The notes beneath the pieces are model-generated. The model made no database searches, was not told the origin of the DNA, and saw only the letters and a list, made by a program, of their open reading frames with translations. Both the position numbers and the translations under genes were made by a program. 64,000 bases of DNA. Source: Sinohyriopsis cumingii. Taxonomy: Eukaryota; Mollusca; Bivalvia; Unionida; Unionidae. Positions 35,303 through 45,687 of this stretch are shown here, piece by piece (position 1 is the stretch's first letter; every line of letters begins with the position of its first letter). Where the stretch lies: assembly GCA_028554795.2 (NCBI GenBank), contig CM068826.1, forward strand, positions 103,202,602 through 103,266,601, given 5' to 3'.

Positions 35303-37393
35303 AATGAATGAATAAAAATTATAGACGCTTACGCAAACTAGTGCTTTTGCGTCTTGTTAATGCCTAATGACTAGGCTACTTAATTGGTCGGTTGTAGGTA
35401 TTAGAGCCACTACAATCCCGTGTTTACTGTGCGATGACCGCACTTTTTAATTAGTCTGGACTTGGTAAAGTGAAAAAATTGTCCAAGCAAGGTTAGAGAA
35501 GCCAAATTTGATTAAGACCGCTATTAGTTAAGTGTATAAATTATAATTAATCAAGTTGTTAAATTTTACAATATACAGGTATAGTCTATTGAGTTATATG
35601 CCAATCAAAGCCGCTAAATGCAGTTTGTTTTCCCAATTTCAATTCAATTGTTCTCCTGTTAGTTTAATATCCAGCATAGTTAACTACCAATCAGAACCAT
35701 GTTTACATTCCTGGTTATCCCGCGCAAAGTTGCTAGACCAGTTTTTCAGTTTTCAATCCGTTTTGTTTCAATCCGTTTATCAAGCTTCAATGTATGAGTT
35801 TGCCCTAGGATTGAAATCCAACCGCCAATCAGAATCGAGTTAACAAACATAGCTGTCCCGCGTAAAGTTGCGGGTCCAGTTTTTCCAGTTTCAATCCGTT
35901 TTCCAATCTGAGATATATGAATTACCTTAGGATTGAAATTGTATTTGCTGATATCCAATCAGATCCATGTTGTTAATCCGTCGTCCTTCCCACGTCTTGC
36001 TATTGCTGTTGTTTACGCTCCAAAACGCCAGGTCGCATTTATTTATTTATCAAATCAAGTCCAGTTGTGCTAATGGATAAAAATAATTTCCCAATAATGT
36101 GTTAGCCACCTCTGTAATTGTGTCGAATTGTTCAAGTTTCAAAATTTTCCTATTTTCTATTTCTTAGGTTTTGCCAATGTTCTAGTACAAAGTGTACGTT
36201 ACTTTTTCCCTAGAAATTTAGCGTTCTGTCTTAGCGACTTTCAAAGTAAAAATAAGTTAATGAATTTTTGTAGTCATTGTTAGGTAAATTTTGGTTGTAT
36301 TTAGTAGCGGTGGTAAAGGATCAAATTAGTTCAGCTAGTTGTGTCGAAACGGGGTTCCAAGCCAAAATGAAACCCCTTGGTATTAGGCACTCTTTAAGCC
36401 CTTAAAAGGGCTATTTTATTCAGGTCGGCAGCCTGAATGTGTTGCGGTCTTTTTCATAGTACCAGGTTTCTTCCGCTGTGTGAGTCTCTTCATACTCTTC
36501 GGTAGGGAATGCCTCGTATTCATAGTATTTTGCTAGGGCCGTAGCGTAGTCCACTAGGCTGGTAAGTTGTGTTTCTACGTAGGCTTTGTTGTAGTGATGA
36601 GTCAGGATGCGTTGAGCGAAGAGCCATTGTTGTGTGTTTGGTTTTTTCCTTGGTTTAAGCGACCTCCATGCCATATATTTTATCGTGCTGATAAAATTCT
36701 TGGCCTTTTTTGGGTCACCTAAAGTTTCTTCTAGTCCCCAGAGTTCGGCGAATTGCTCAATCGTCATTCCTTGTTCTTTTTCCTCATCTGTAGTTTCTTC
36801 TTCCGATGTTGTCGTGGTAGTGTTAGTAGCTGTTTCATCCAGTGTTTGTTCTTGGATTTTCGTTTCAGTATTAGTTAGGGTGGTGGCATCACTTGCGGGT
36901 ATCTCCGTTTGTGTTTCCACGTCACTCTGTTGCCGATCGATGGTCTGGGTTGATGTTGTAGCTGTTGTTACTGCTGTTTCAATTCTCAGGGGAGCCTTTG
37001 TCGAGTGTTGCTGCTTTTGTATATTGCCTTGGTTAGTAGCAGGTGTATCACAGCGGTTATCTGTTACCTTTTGGTCAGTTTTCCCTCTCTGTTTGTACTT
37101 TCTGCTATTTTTCCTTTTGGTCATACAGTAGCTTTGCTCATTTTCGACACATAGGTCCTCACCCTCGTCATTGGTAGTCCAGACCAGTAATAGGGTTGTC
37201 CTGGTTTTCCCTGCCCGTATGCTCCAGTTAGTTGCTTGTTTCTTACCAAGTGCTCTTATGGCCCTCAGTGCTGGAGTTGGGATAACTGCATGGGCTGGTA
37301 AAATTCTCGATTCTACGCCTATTGATGCTGCAGTGTGTTCCATCGCTGTTGTGCTGCTGCTTGTTCAACGCGAATAATGATGAATGTGGGATG
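35303..37393 (-). mobile_element. 2.1-kb retroelement with a single ORF
   Basis: Bounded by a perfect 12-bp duplication ATGGTGCGAACG at 35291-35302 and 37394-37405. On the minus strand its 3' end is an (ATTC)n tail, which with the target duplication indicates insertion by target-primed reverse transcription. It encodes one ORF and no reverse transcriptase. The 3' half contains imperfect ~170-bp repeats with CCAATCAGA and GTTTCAATCCG blocks at about 35680-35990. Confidence 0.7.
36420..37343 (-). CDS. ORF of the 2.1-kb retroelement, unknown
   Basis: 307-aa frame starting MEHTAASIGVESRILPAHAV about 50 bp inside the element's 5' end. The N-terminal third is basic, the middle is extremely T/Q-rich (TATTSTQTIDRQQSDVETQ), then comes an acidic stretch, and the C-terminal 110 residues look globular (MTIEQFAELWGLEE; NTQQWLFAQRILTHHYNKAY). 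No zinc knuckle, RT or nuclease motif is seen. It could be an ORF1-like RNA-binding protein of a LINE-dependent element. Confidence 0.5.
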   Translation of the reverse strand: MEHTAASIGVESRILPAHAVIPTPALRAIRALGKKQATNWSIRAGKTRTTLLLVWTTNDEGEDLCVENEQSYCMTKRKNSRKYKQRGKTDQKVTDNRCDTPATNQGNIQKQQHSTKAPLRIETAVTTATTSTQTIDRQQSDVETQTEIPASDATTLTNTETKIQEQTLDETATNTTTTTSEEETTDEEKEQGMTIEQFAELWGLEETLGDPKKAKNFISTIKYMAWRSLKPRKKPNTQQWLFAQRILTHHYNKAYVETQLTSLVDYATALAKYYEYEAFPTEEYEETHTAEETWYYEKDRNTFRLPT

Positions 37394-37975
37394 ATGGTGC
37401 GAACGTTGTTGTTTGTTGTTGAGTTGGATTATAGTGGTGTGCGCTCGCAATGAGCATGTACCACTGGTTTGTGGTGCCACAGGCACCTTTTTGATTGCTC
37501 CTGGGGGAAGGAATGGTGCCACTTCCTCCAGGCATTTATGTGTTCACAGAACACTTTTTGATTGGGCCGTCAGGTCGAAGTACTTTTGTGTACATATCAA
37601 CCTGATTGTAAGGCCTATTATTTGTTTGTGTTTGTAAGAGTGGGATTGGACCCAGCACGCACTCTGTCATTCATTTGCATTGATGAGCGACCAGTGGGAT
37701 TGGACCCGATCTAGTTCGCGTTTTAATTTATGATGCGTGCACTGCACGTATGGGTTTTGATGTCTGTCCGTGGTAAGGGGTGAAAGTGGTCGGGCTCGGG
37801 CGGAGTTGTCTTGCCACAGGTTAGCAGGGTTTTTCCGATCCAGGATATTTGTTCTAAATTTCCGTCTTTTGGAATTTGAAATAAAAAACTCTGTGCTGTT
37901 TTTGAGAGAGGTAGAGTTTATCGAGGTAGATGTTAGCTAATAGGTGACAGCAATTTGATTGGTTTGTTTTGCAGC

Positions 37976-38215
37976 ATTGTGCTGCTGGCCCTGGATGGAA
38001 TTGGTGTTTTTTCCATCTTATTGAGTAATTATTTAGGGTCCTATTTTTCTAGTTATAAGTTTTGGTTGCAGCCTTGTGCTGCTGGCCCTGATAGTCATTG
38101 GGTTTTTTGACTACCTTATGCTTGTAATGTTTTGGGGTATTGTTCTATGTTATTGTTATATTTGCAGCATTGTGCCGCCGGCCCTGATAGTCGTTGGGTT
38201 TTTCGACTACCTCAT
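37976..38215. repeat. Threefold ~93-bp repeat in LINE 3' UTR
   Basis: GCATTGTGCTGCTGGCCCTG-type blocks recur at about 37976, 38069 and 38164, each followed by a GGTTTTTTGACTACC-like segment. Confidence 0.75.
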
Positions 38216-38567
38216 ATGTGTAAGTTTTGGGGTCTTAATAAGGGTATCCCTGATGGTCTATTCTTGCGACCACCTTATGCGTTCTATTTTTGGGATTACA
38301 TAGTTATATCTAGGTTTTTCTTGGCTGTCACCTATGTATAGAGAAAAGAGTTTTTGTAGCTGTTGGTTAGGATGTTAGGAGAAGGATAGGTAAGGAGGAG
38401 TGGAGTAGGATTTTAATTTCACCACCTACCCCCCTGTACTTTTCATCCTGGTTTTTGTACTATATTTTTTTTTTTTTTTAAGGTTGGTGTTTTTTATTTT
38501 ATTCTTGTTATTTGTAAAGTTTTATCAGCCAGTGGGTTTGTTTTGATTATAATTGTTTGGATTTGTC

Positions 38568-38880
38568 CTTAGTTTGTTTTAGTTTATCAGGTCCCTGAAC
38601 GGTCGTGTTAGTCTGTGAACCCACCAGATCTATCCGACCGTCCCAGTTCCTAATTAATTGTATTGAAATTTTTGTATAAAGTTCGGTATTTTAATGAAAG
38701 TAATTCCTTAGTTTGTTTTAGTTTATCAGGTCCCTGAACGGTCGTGTTAGTCTGTGAACCCACCAGATCTATCCGACCGTCCCAGTTCCTAATTAATTGT
38801 ATTTAAATTTCTGTATAAAGCCCGGGTTCCCCATTTTTTTTTTTTTTTTTTTTTATATGAATTTTTTTTTTTTTTTTATA

Positions 38881-38919
<39 letters not shown>

Positions 38920-39125
38920 TAATTTTTATTTTTTTTATTTTTTATTTTTTTTTTTTTTTCCCAAAAAGAAAACCCGAGCCTTATGCAAAAATTCTTTTCT
39001 TAGTTTGTTTTAGTTTATCAGGTCCCTGAACGGTCGTGTTAGGCTGTGAACCCACCAGACCCATCCGGCCGTCCCAGTTCCTAATTAATTATATTTAAAT
39101 TTTTGTATAAATTTCAGTTTTTTTA
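38568..39125. repeat. Threefold repeat in LINE 3' UTR with T-rich spacers
   Basis: A ~120-bp unit starting CTTAGTTTGTTTTAGTTTATC and containing CCCTGAACGGTCGTGTTAG recurs at about 38568, 38707 and 39000. Poly-T tracts occupy 38835-38960. It lies directly after the ORF2 stop on the minus strand. Confidence 0.8.
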
Positions 39126-42100
39126 AGGAAAGTAATGATATTGTTGTATGTGGTGTTTAAGTTGGGGTTTGTGCTATTGAGGAATTCTGGATATGTACTC
39201 GTCGATCCTATTTTATTCTGTTCAGTTTTGAAAATTTCGCTTTCTTTCCGTAATTTATAACATATGTTAAAGATATGGTGCAGGTCTTCAGGTTCCCGAC
39301 AGTAGTAACAATTTGGGTTGTGAGGTTTTGGTCCTATGTGTTTTCCGTAGCTGTTGGCCAACTTGGTTTTTCCTGTATAAATTCTATTTATTACTTTTTG
39401 ATCTTTCCCTTTAAGTAAAGGCGGTTTTCTATTTCTAGTGGTTTCTTTGAGTGTGGTATGTAGTTTTTTGCCTGTCTTGCTATTGTCCCAATATTCCTGC
39501 CATTTCTGATTTATCATGACTGTGATTAGGCTGTAGATTTCACTAACACTGTAAGCCAGTGGTACGTGGTTTAGCTCGCTCAGTTTTAGTTTAGCTAAGT
39601 CATCTGCTAGATTGTTTCCTAGTATGTTTATGTGGGATGGGACCCATAGGAATTCTACTTGTTGTTTATTGCTTTTTAGTTTCTTTAGTATTAAGTTGGT
39701 TTTATTTAGGAAATTTTCTCTACTGTTGGTGCTGTTATTTAGAATGGTTGTAAGGACGCTTAGTGAGTCGCTTATTATTACTGTTTGGGGTGGGTTGTTT
39801 TTCTCCACCCATTCTAGTGCTTGTAGTATTGCCCAGAATTCTGCTGTGTAGATTGAACAGTGGTCCGGTAGTCGGTGACCAACTTGTATTTTAAGTTTGG
39901 GGATTACGTATGCAGCTGCTGTTTTTGCAGGTTTAGTGGTTTTTGAACCATCTGTGTATATTTGTAGATGGTTTGCATATTTAGTTGCTAAAATTTCTGA
40001 TGTTATAGTGTGCAGCTGCAGTTCTTGATTTAATTTATTACCATGTTTGGTGATAGAGGTATTGATGTTTGGATCTTCGTTATACCAAGGTTCAGGGTCG
40101 AAGTTATTGTATTTGTCTTTTTGGTTTAAGTCTATGGGAAGTAGTTTTGCTAATTCGTGCACTATTTTTCCTGTTGGTACGTGGTGCTTTTGGGTGTTAC
40201 TAAAGGAGATGTTGCATTTCTCTATTGCTAATAAGGTGGGGTGAGTGTTTGATTGTGATCCTAATCGGGCTGCGTATCTCAGTATTAATTCCTGTCTTCT
40301 GAGATGGAGCGGTAGCTCACCTGTTAGTACTTGGAGTTCTGCTAGTGAAGTTGATGGTAATGCTCCAGTTATTGTGATTAGGGCTTTTCGTTGTACTTGC
40401 TCTAATTTTTTTAGTTGTTTTGCTGGTGCTAGGTTGTAAACTTGGCACCCATAGTCAAGTTTGGATCTTATTAGTGCCCGATATATTGCTAACAGTGTTT
40501 CCTGATTGGATCCCCAGTTCGATCCTTTAAGGCTTCTTATTAGATTGATGTCCTTATTGCATCTTTGTACTACTTCCTGTATGTGTTTTCCCCAATTTAG
40601 GTGTTCGTCGAAGTACATACCCAGGAACTTCTTAAATTTAACATATTTAATTACTTGATTGTTTATTGTAAAAGTCGGTTGTGGTTTATTTAGTTTACGT
40701 GTGGGTGAAAATATTATGACTTCTGTTTTATCCTGTGACAGTTTGAACCCCCATTTGTCAGCCCATTTTCCTATGTTATTTAGACTATCTTGTATAGTTT
40801 GTATGGTTTTTTGACTGCTGGGGTTGCCAGCTTTCCATATTCCGCTGTCGTCCGCGAATTGCGAAATTTCAATTTGTGTGGTTGCCAGATTTTTATCTAG
40901 GTCGTTGATCATTAAGTTGAAAAGAGTGGGACTGAGTACACTGCCTTGTGGAGTTCCATTTTCAAGGGGGTGTATTTCAGAGTGTGTGTCTCCGACTCTA
41001 GTTATTATTTTGCGGTCTGTTAAAAAGTTTTCGATGAAGTTGAACATTTGACCAGTAATTCCATAGTGATTTAATTTGGCTAGTAAGCCTTTGGTCCATA
41101 CTAGGTCAAATGCTTTTTCTAAGTCTAAGAATACCGCTATTAGATTCCTATCTGCTTTCCTTTTTGAGTTGAAGGCTAATTTGATCGCTGTTTCCAGTCT
41201 TATGAGTTGATCCGTAGTGGATCTTTTATTTCTAAATCCGCATTGGTTTTCGGATATTAAATTATTTTGCTCTAGGTGGCATTTTAGGCGATTAGTTATT
41301 ATTGTTTCCATGATCTTACATATATTGTTTGTTAATGAGATAGGTCTGTATGAGCTGACGTGGTGGGGGTCCTTATTTTGTTTCAGTATAGGAATAACTA
41401 TAGCAGTTTTCCATTTATCAGGTAGTATTCCTGTTTTCCAGATTTTGTTTAAGAAATTAATTATTGATTTTTTGATGTTAATTGGAATATTTTTATACAT
41501 GATATATCCTATTTTATCCTCTCCAGGGGAAGTTTCTTTTTTGGTGCTTAGTGCCTTATCCCACTCCGCAGTTGTAATATCTTTGTTTAAGTAGGAATTT
41601 TTATTGCCAAGGTCAGTAAATAGTTTACTATGGGTTCTTTCTACCTTGTTTCTATGTTGTTGAAATGAGTTGGTGTGGTTTTTATTACTGCTCATTTTTG
41701 CAAAGTGCTTAGCTAGTGTTTCAGCCTTATCTTTGTTTGTAATTGCCCCTGGTAATTTTGGTGTGCTATTATATGTTTTTCCTCTAATGGCTCTAATTTT
41801 GTCCCAGACTTGTTTGGTACTGGTTTTGATATCTATACTTTTGCAGTATTTTTGCCAAGTAGTTTCTTTGGCTTGTTTAATGATTTTTTTGAGTTCCTGT
41901 TCTTTGTTTTTGTAAGTGGTGAAATCCAGTGAGTTTCCTGTGCGTCTAAATTTATTGAGTGCTTTTTTCTTATCTTTATGTGTTTGCTGGCATAGTTCGC
42001 TCCACCACGGGACTGGTTGTTTGTTGGGGCGGCCATTTGTTTTAGGTATGCTAGATGTTGCAGCTAGATTGATAGTATTAATCAGGTTATCATAGTATGT

Positions 42101-42955
42101 GTTTAAATTATCATTTTCTATATCCTTGTGGTCTATTGTGCTGAGTAAGGTTTTGTACATTTTCCAATCTGCTTTTTCGTATTTCCACTTGGGTTGTGTT
42201 TGTTGTGAAGTGAACTGAGTAGTCATTTGCAGGGTGGTTATCAATGGGAAGTGGTCACTGCCTATGGTGTCAGTTTGATCCACTCTCCATTCCGCCACCT
42301 GTGCTATTGATGTGGAGCATATGGTTAGATCGATGGCGGTGAGGGTACCATTTTCGGGGTTTAATCGAGTTCTGGTACCGTTGTTTAATATGGTCAGGTT
42401 GGATTCTGCTATCCAAGTTTCAACCAACCTGCCTCTTTTGTCCGTTCGATCACTTCCCCATATCTCGTTATGCGCATTGAAATCTCCGCATATGACTACT
42501 CGGTCCACCTGTTTATTGTCATTAATTTGTCGGTATAAGTCTATGTTTGAATTTTTACTACTGCCTCCTGGATCGTATAAATTAAATATTTGGATGTTCT
42601 CTATTCCAGTGTTTATTATTAGTGATTGAATTTCCACTGACTGATTTTCGTCTACTTTAAGAGGTATGGGCACTGGTGTTACGTTGGGCATGTTATTTAT
42701 AATGAAGATAGCTAACCCCCCTCCTTGCCCTTTGAGTCTATTTTGAAAGTACCCTGGGGCGTAACCCTGAATTTTTGGTAGGGCCCTTATTTTGTTGGTG
42801 ATTTTTGTCTCTTGAATGCAGATTATGTCAGGTTTTATAGATAAGTTTTGTAGCTTTAGTCTTAGCTCATCTATATTGCCTGACAGTCCCCTCGCATTCC
42901 ATTGCCATATTGTTATGTCCCTATTTGTTGTACTATACATGATGGTTATGTTCAT
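39095..42955 (-). CDS. LINE ORF2: endonuclease, reverse transcriptase, RNase H
   Basis: 1286-aa polyprotein. N-terminal APE-type endonuclease: WQWNARGLSGN, IQETKI, GDFNAHNEIWGS, SDHFPLI. Reverse transcriptase: SYRPISLTNN, FLDLEKAFDLVW, GTPQGSVLSP and the catalytic QFADDSG. RNase H: IYTDGSKT, YTAEFWAILQALEW, ISDSLSVL, WVPSHINILGNNLADDLAK. Near the end is a CX2C...HX4C motif (CYYCREPEDLHHIFNIC). The RNase H domain and the two-ORF layout place it in the I superfamily (I/Nimb-like). No stop interrupts it. Its start overlaps the end of ORF1 by 23 nt. Confidence 0.9.
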   Translation of the reverse strand: MNITIMYSTTNRDITIWQWNARGLSGNIDELRLKLQNLSIKPDIICIQETKITNKIRALPKIQGYAPGYFQNRLKGQGGGLAIFIINNMPNVTPVPIPLKVDENQSVEIQSLIINTGIENIQIFNLYDPGGSSKNSNIDLYRQINDNKQVDRVVICGDFNAHNEIWGSDRTDKRGRLVETWIAESNLTILNNGTRTRLNPENGTLTAIDLTICSTSIAQVAEWRVDQTDTIGSDHFPLITTLQMTTQFTSQQTQPKWKYEKADWKMYKTLLSTIDHKDIENDNLNTYYDNLINTINLAATSSIPKTNGRPNKQPVPWWSELCQQTHKDKKKALNKFRRTGNSLDFTTYKNKEQELKKIIKQAKETTWQKYCKSIDIKTSTKQVWDKIRAIRGKTYNSTPKLPGAITNKDKAETLAKHFAKMSSNKNHTNSFQQHRNKVERTHSKLFTDLGNKNSYLNKDITTAEWDKALSTKKETSPGEDKIGYIMYKNIPINIKKSIINFLNKIWKTGILPDKWKTAIVIPILKQNKDPHHVSSYRPISLTNNICKIMETIITNRLKCHLEQNNLISENQCGFRNKRSTTDQLIRLETAIKLAFNSKRKADRNLIAVFLDLEKAFDLVWTKGLLAKLNHYGITGQMFNFIENFLTDRKIITRVGDTHSEIHPLENGTPQGSVLSPTLFNLMINDLDKNLATTQIEISQFADDSGIWKAGNPSSQKTIQTIQDSLNNIGKWADKWGFKLSQDKTEVIIFSPTRKLNKPQPTFTINNQVIKYVKFKKFLGMYFDEHLNWGKHIQEVVQRCNKDINLIRSLKGSNWGSNQETLLAIYRALIRSKLDYGCQVYNLAPAKQLKKLEQVQRKALITITGALPSTSLAELQVLTGELPLHLRRQELILRYAARLGSQSNTHPTLLAIEKCNISFSNTQKHHVPTGKIVHELAKLLPIDLNQKDKYNNFDPEPWYNEDPNINTSITKHGNKLNQELQLHTITSEILATKYANHLQIYTDGSKTTKPAKTAAAYVIPKLKIQVGHRLPDHCSIYTAEFWAILQALEWVEKNNPPQTVIISDSLSVLTTILNNSTNSRENFLNKTNLILKKLKSNKQQVEFLWVPSHINILGNNLADDLAKLKLSELNHVPLAYSVSEIYSLITVMINQKWQEYWDNSKTGKKLHTTLKETTRNRKPPLLKGKDQKVINRIYTGKTKLANSYGKHIGPKPHNPNCYYCREPEDLHHIFNICYKLRKESEIFKTEQNKIGSTSTYPEFLNSTNPNLNTTYNNIITFLKKTEIYTKI

Positions 42956-44564
42956 TTATTGGTCTATGGGGTTGTGGATTTTTATATCCTACTTGTTCCA
43001 ATATGAGTTTTAGTATAGTTTCTAGGTGTTTGATCCTACTTTCTAGTGCGTCTAGTTTGTTATTTGTAATATTTGTTGGATCCTTGATTTGAGTGGTGTT
43101 AATGATATGCGACCTTTGTGGGGAGGGTGGGTGTGGGATGGTAGGTCTACTAGGAGTTTTTGAAGTGACAGCTTTCAAGTTTGTTGTGCTGTTAGATACG
43201 ATTTGCTTCGGCTTGTTTAATAATATTTCCTGTTTAGCTAGATGGTAGCTCATGTTTTTAGAGTTCATTAGTTGTATAATTTGTTCTTCTCTAACAGCAT
43301 GGGGGCAGTTTGATGTGTCGGGGAGGTGGTTTCCCTTACAGTTTGTACATAGTGGGGTTTCCCTTTTGCATTGCCCTCTGTGGTTACCTCCGCACTGTTT
43401 ACATGTGTGTTGGTATTTGCATTTAGTGCCATAGTGGCCCCAGCGTTGACAATTGTTACATAATCTGGGTTTGTTGATATATGCTTCAAGTTTATATCTG
43501 ATTCCTGTGGGGTTTAGTTTAATTATTGTAGATAGGGGTAGGTTAGACTCTATTACTGCTGTGTTAGTTTCGAATCCATGGTGGTTCCTTAGTTTGAAGG
43601 CTCTATTGATTTTGGTTCCACCTTCCTTGATTTGAGCAGTGATTTGTTCATTGTTTAATTTTTGCAGATTCCTGGTTAACTTCAGGATTGATTTGAAAAT
43701 TGTTTTTGGTGGCTCTGCCTTTTCCTGTGTTGGATACCTAGGTTTGTTTGGAATTCTGATATTTGAGTTGAGAGTGGCTCCTGTGGTTGTTTGGTGGTGT
43801 TTTTCTACTTGGACTGGTATAGTGTTGATGTCCCTTATTTCTAAATATTTGGCCATTTGCCTTTGAGTGCCGCAGTGCACTATTATGTATCCTGTGTTAG
43901 GTCTAATTATTTTGAGCTGCCCTGAGTGATTTCTTTGTAGGGCTCCTATGATACTGTTTGTAGTCATGTTGGTAAATCTGGGGTTTCTACTTTTAATGTA
44001 TAGTGTTAGTTCTAAAGGGTGGTACTTACATTTTGGTTTTTGATTTGCGTGTTTTGTACAGTTTGTTTGGGGGTAGGTGGTTTTCTCTAATTTGGTAATT
44101 TCTTCTATTTGTGGTATTTGGTTTGCTGGAGTCTGTTTTGTCTTAGTCATGTTAGTTGGTTCCAATTTTTGTTTCAAGGGTCCTTTTCCTTTTCCAAAAT
44201 ATCCCTTTTGTTTGATTGTTGTAAAAACGGGGGTGGGGGTGGATTCTAAATCGGTTGGACTATAGAGTAAGTCTTTTTCCGTTAATGGTTTGGATGGCCC
44301 CGGGGTTTGACTATTATGGTATTTGATTGCACAGCTTTTGGTCGGATTTAAAGGTTTTGTTTGGGTTTTGCCCGTAGGCGTTATTGTTGAGTTTCCTTTG
44401 TTAGTCTGCTTAATCCCCTGCTGTGCTATCTCGCTATAACTTCCTGCCCCTGCTGTTTTTGTCTCAATTTGTATAGTTATAGGTAGCTTTCTAGGGGATA
44501 ATGCCAATGTTTGGAAATTGGGGGTTGGTGTTCTAAAAGAAAGGTCTATCGTGTTGTTTTCCAT
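42933..44564 (-). CDS. LINE ORF1: Gag-like protein with CCHC knuckles
   Basis: About 543 aa starting at MENNTIDLSFRTPTPNF; the frame is open slightly further upstream without an ATG. The N-terminal half is P/T/K-rich. The middle has an RNA-binding-like region (LKIIRPNTGYIIVHC). The C-terminal part has zinc knuckles: CNNCQRWGHYGTKC, CKQCGGNHRGQC and CTNCKGNHLPDTSNC. It probably coats the LINE RNA in the retrotransposition particle. Confidence 0.85.
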   Translation of the reverse strand: MENNTIDLSFRTPTPNFQTLALSPRKLPITIQIETKTAGAGSYSEIAQQGIKQTNKGNSTITPTGKTQTKPLNPTKSCAIKYHNSQTPGPSKPLTEKDLLYSPTDLESTPTPVFTTIKQKGYFGKGKGPLKQKLEPTNMTKTKQTPANQIPQIEEITKLEKTTYPQTNCTKHANQKPKCKYHPLELTLYIKSRNPRFTNMTTNSIIGALQRNHSGQLKIIRPNTGYIIVHCGTQRQMAKYLEIRDINTIPVQVEKHHQTTTGATLNSNIRIPNKPRYPTQEKAEPPKTIFKSILKLTRNLQKLNNEQITAQIKEGGTKINRAFKLRNHHGFETNTAVIESNLPLSTIIKLNPTGIRYKLEAYINKPRLCNNCQRWGHYGTKCKYQHTCKQCGGNHRGQCKRETPLCTNCKGNHLPDTSNCPHAVREEQIIQLMNSKNMSYHLAKQEILLNKPKQIVSNSTTNLKAVTSKTPSRPTIPHPPSPQRSHIINTTQIKDPTNITNNKLDALESRIKHLETILKLILEQVGYKNPQPHRPINEHNHHV

Positions 44565-44603
44565 GGCCAGGGTACTTTCCAAAACCTTGTGGGTTCTTAT
44601 ATA

Positions 44604-44634
44604 AAAAGCGCGGACGTGAAGGAAAACATCACCC
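44604..44634 (-). promoter_or_regulatory. Accessory-gene promoter repeat, copy 5, with TATA
   Basis: Minus strand: GATGTTTTCCTTCACGTC, CGCGCTTTTT and TATATAAGAACCC. It is the original promoter of the coiled-coil gene at 35268, now separated from it by the inserted retroelements. Confidence 0.65.
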
Positions 44635-44847
44635 TACTTTCTCATTTCTTATAATAAAACCCAAACTATACTCTCCACATACGCTAAGAAACAATAAACT
44701 AACCCATAATCTACTATTCACACAAACTTACGTGAGCAGTTACAAACACAAACACAAACACACATACACTCACACAATGAAAAAAGAATCTGTGTTTATA
44801 TTCACACTACTCTACCCTACCTATACACATTGGCAAATTGATTGTTA

Positions 44848-44888
44848 TTTCTTTTCTAGAGTATTGGGTAGCCCTGAAAAGGGCTGTT
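44848..44888 (-). terminator. Histone-type 3' stem-loop plus purine tract
   Basis: Minus strand: AAAC, stem AGCCCT, loop TTTC, stem AGGGCT, then ACCCA and AGAAAAGAAA. It follows the broken coiled-coil gene at 45301-44903. Confidence 0.8.
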
Positions 44889-44902
44889 TTTTTTTTTGAA
44901 CT

Positions 44903-45301
44903 TCACAACACCTGGTTAATGATGGCACCTTCCAGGCCTGGCGCCCTGGCGCCACATACACATCTTGTTCTCCAGTTGCTTTTTACTTTTTTGGCGGAGA
45001 GAGCAGAGGGAGGATAAATAGCTTCAGAATCCCAATTTTCTGTCTCTGGGATTCTGAAATTTCTTCTTCTTCTCTCCTTTTCTTCCTCTTCTTTGTTTCT
45101 TCTCTCCTCCTCCACTTCTTTGTATCTTCACTCCGCCTCTTCTTTGTATCTTCTCTCCTCCTCTTCTTTGTTTCTTCTTTCCTCCTCCTCTCTCATTCTT
45201 CCCTCTTCGACAATGGCCTCCGCGGCCAGTTCGTTCAACAGGCGCCTGGCATATTCCAGATGCACATGAAGTTCCAACAGTTTCGCTAGTCTGGTGTTCA
45301 T
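44903..45301 (-). pseudogene. Broken copy of the coiled-coil/RCVCGA protein
   Basis: Starts MNTRLAKLLELHVHLEYARR, like 25504-25974. The frame ends at 45128 in the E/K/R-rich repeat region, and the conserved end (WDSEAIYPPSAL, RCVCGA) continues in another frame at 45115-44903. The low-complexity tract has expanded or contracted by a non-multiple of three. Confidence 0.6.
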
Positions 45302-45361
45302 TCTGGTGTTGATCAATCAACAAGGGTAGCTTGACTGCCCAGCGAGTTTCAATTTATAGTG

Positions 45362-45391
45362 AAAGCGCGGACGTGAAGGAAAACATCCCCC
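45362..45391 (-). promoter_or_regulatory. Accessory-gene promoter repeat, copy 6
   Basis: Minus strand: GGGG, GATGTTTTCCTTCACGTC, CGCGCTTTC, with TATAAATT just downstream at about 45352, before the ATG at 45301. Confidence 0.65.
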
Positions 45392-45409
45392 TAAAAACAT
45401 AAAATTGTT

Positions 45410-45675
45410 AGTTAGTTAGTTAGTTAGTTTGATTATAGTGGTTTTCGTTCTTTTGAACATGTACCACTTTTTTATTCACGCACTGCGTGATTTTTAATTA
45501 CTCCTGGGGGAAGGAAAAGGAGCCTCATCCCCCAGGCTTTTATGTACTCAAAGAGTACTTTTTAATTTAGCCACTCAGGTGTAGGACTAACTAGTCCTTA
45601 ACAACCTGACTGAAAGGCTAATAGACATGAGTGGGAATAGTCACACCACACACTCGTGTTTCTTAGTTGGATTGA
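45410..45675 (-). mobile_element. 266-bp truncated LINE or SINE insertion
   Basis: Flanked by a perfect 12-bp duplication CATAAAATTGTT at 45398-45409 and 45676-45687. On the minus strand the 3' end is a (CTAA)n run. The body, including TTCCCCCAGGAG and GTGGTACATG, resembles the last ~240 bp of the LINE at 37406. It is either a 5'-truncated LINE copy or a SINE that borrows the LINE 3' end. It lies immediately upstream of promoter repeat copy 6. Confidence 0.8.
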
Positions 45676-45687
45676 CATAAAATTGTT

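Larger units (their letters stand above)
37406..44588 (-). mobile_element. I-superfamily LINE with two intact ORFs
   Basis: About 7.2 kb. The 5' end lies just before ORF1 and the 3' end is an A/C-rich (CAACAA)-type tail at 37406. It interrupts Polinton-2 between the promoter repeat and the outermost accessory gene. Its 3' ~240 bp (about 37420-37650) resembles the 266-bp insertion at 45410-45675. Both ORFs are open, so the copy is young or was recently active. The 5' boundary is approximate and the target duplication is not resolved. Confidence 0.85.
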
